Shown: positions 63,447 to 64,000 of the stretch, one piece after another
How positions within the stretch are numbered: the first letter of the stretch is position 1
Layout of the letters: the number at the start of each line of letters is the position of its first letter
Source of the DNA: Helicobacter pylori Shi112
Lineage (GTDB): Bacteria > Campylobacterota > Campylobacteria > Campylobacterales > Helicobacteraceae
DNA: 64,000 nt
Direction of reading: 5' to 3'
Assembly (NCBI RefSeq): GCF_000277405.1
Contig: NC_017741.1
Span: 682,001 to 746,000 of the forward strand
Notes under the pieces: generated by a model
What the model was told of the DNA's origin: nothing
Seen by the model: the letters and a program-made list of their open reading frames with translations, nothing else
Databases searched by the model: none
Position numbers and translations under genes: made by a program

Positions 63447-64000
63447 TTATACCTTTGCTTTAGCCGGATAACGCTTTAAGATTTCATAAGCGGTGTTTCG
63501 TTTAGCCGCCACGCTCCCAATATCTTCAATAAGCTCTATCATTTCTGATTCATTCATGCAAAAACTCGTTCCGGCCGCTTTCACTACATTTTCTTCCATC
63601 ATCACACTCCCTAAATCATTCGCTCCAAACAATAAGGCTAACTGCCCTATCATAGAGCCTTGAGTAACCCATGAGCTCTGTATGTTTTGAATGTTATCTA
63701 AAAAAATCCTACTGCATGCCAAATAGCGTAAATACCGATTGGAACTCGCTTTTTTAATGCTTGGGATTTCTTCTTTTAAAGGGGTGTTGTCGGGCTGAAA
63801 ACTCCATAAAATAAAAGCCCTAAAGCCACCGGTTTCATCTTGCAAATCGCGCACCCTTTGTAGATGCTCCACCACATCTTCTTCATTATCCACGCTCCCA
63901 AACATCATGGTAGCCGTGCTTTTAATCCCACAAAGATGCGCCATTCTATGCACTTCAATCCAGCGATCACTGCTCAATTTTTTAGGAGCGATCACATCGC
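63447..64000 (-). CDS. mqnC: Dehypoxanthine futalosine cyclase MqnC (5' end outside window)
   Basis: Radical-SAM cyclase of the futalosine pathway, by which H. pylori makes menaquinone. Only the C-terminal half is seen: APKKLSSDRWIEVHRMAHLCG, STATMMFGSVDNEEDVVEHL, RDLQDETGGFRAFILWSFQP and GANDLGSVMMEENVVKAAG are all MqnC-family blocks. The frame is open to the window end, so the start lies beyond base 64000; an in-window GTG at 63995 is internal. HP0656 position. MqnE (HP0654) is probably not far beyond the edge. Confidence 0.9.
   Translation of the reverse strand, partial: DVIAPKKLSSDRWIEVHRMAHLCGIKSTATMMFGSVDNEEDVVEHLQRVRDLQDETGGFRAFILWSFQPDNTPLKEEIPSIKKASSNRYLRYLACSRIFLDNIQNIQSSWVTQGSMIGQLALLFGANDLGSVMMEENVVKAAGTSFCMNESEMIELIEDIGSVAAKRNTAYEILKRYPAKAKV

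Noticed and set aside
1-64000. tRNA, rRNA, insertion sequences and CRISPR arrays
   Set aside because: I saw no transposase-like protein, no spaced direct-repeat array, no rRNA block and no clear cloverleaf; a tRNAscan run would be needed to be sure.

Overview
The window is Helicobacter pylori chromosome. The gene order, read backwards, follows reference strain 26695 from about HP0714 (rpoN) down to HP0656 (mqnC). Species-typical genes are present: Hop/Hor outer-membrane proteins ending in aromatic residues, FlgR without a DNA-binding domain, acetone carboxylase, XerH, and the futalosine menaquinone enzyme MqnC. HP numbers are from memory, used as orientation, not from a search.

Layout. 1-7.7 kb: the end of rpoN; a phase-variable oipA/hopH next to rpoN rather than in its usual HP0638 neighbourhood; an HD-domain protein; a decayed hom gene; a SAM hydrolase; an FtsL-like protein with rsmH; hopE. 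7.8-17.3 kb: uvrA, a frameshifted unknown gene, then the minus-strand cluster HP0699-dgkA-gyrA-HP0702-flgR. 17.3-27.8 kb: a ketone/acetone module (acetone carboxylase acxABC, SCOT scoAB, thiolase, fatty-acid transporter atoE) with an intact lpxR inside it. A TATAAT promoter with an A11 tract and a distant (AT)13 tract precedes acxABC. 28-33.4 kb: iron uptake (feoB, fecA1), with a 14/15 Fur box before fecA1. 33.4-41.6 kb: fliP, glmU, a glycine-zipper/membrane-protein pair, nrdA, a WbpB-like oxidoreductase, a TauE-type permease, ogt. 41.6-46.7 kb: xerH, a twice-frameshifted repeat protein, a dif-like site, aspB, horF. 46.8-52.9 kb: a defence island with a type ISP-like restriction-modification enzyme split over two reading frames, translationally coupled to an AT-rich HEPN (ApeA-like) gene. 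53-64 kb: a tightly packed minus-strand gene run from mqnC to glpC.

Most notable. (1) Every AGTAGGG left of 42.5 kb is on the plus strand (8 of 8) and every one right of 46.2 kb is on the minus strand (5 of 5). A dif-like site sits in the switch interval at 44420-44447, about 1.7 kb from xerH. Together these suggest the replication terminus and XerH resolution site. (2) The restriction-modification/HEPN operon may be a coupled anti-phage system. (3) A 566-codon ancestral reading frame carries two compensating frameshifts. (4) oipA has an in-frame (ON) CT11 tract at an unusual locus, while hom has decayed nearby; I recall a second oipA copy being described for East Asian and Amerind lineages, so the strain may belong there (inference).

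I saw no rRNA, tRNA, insertion sequence or CRISPR array.
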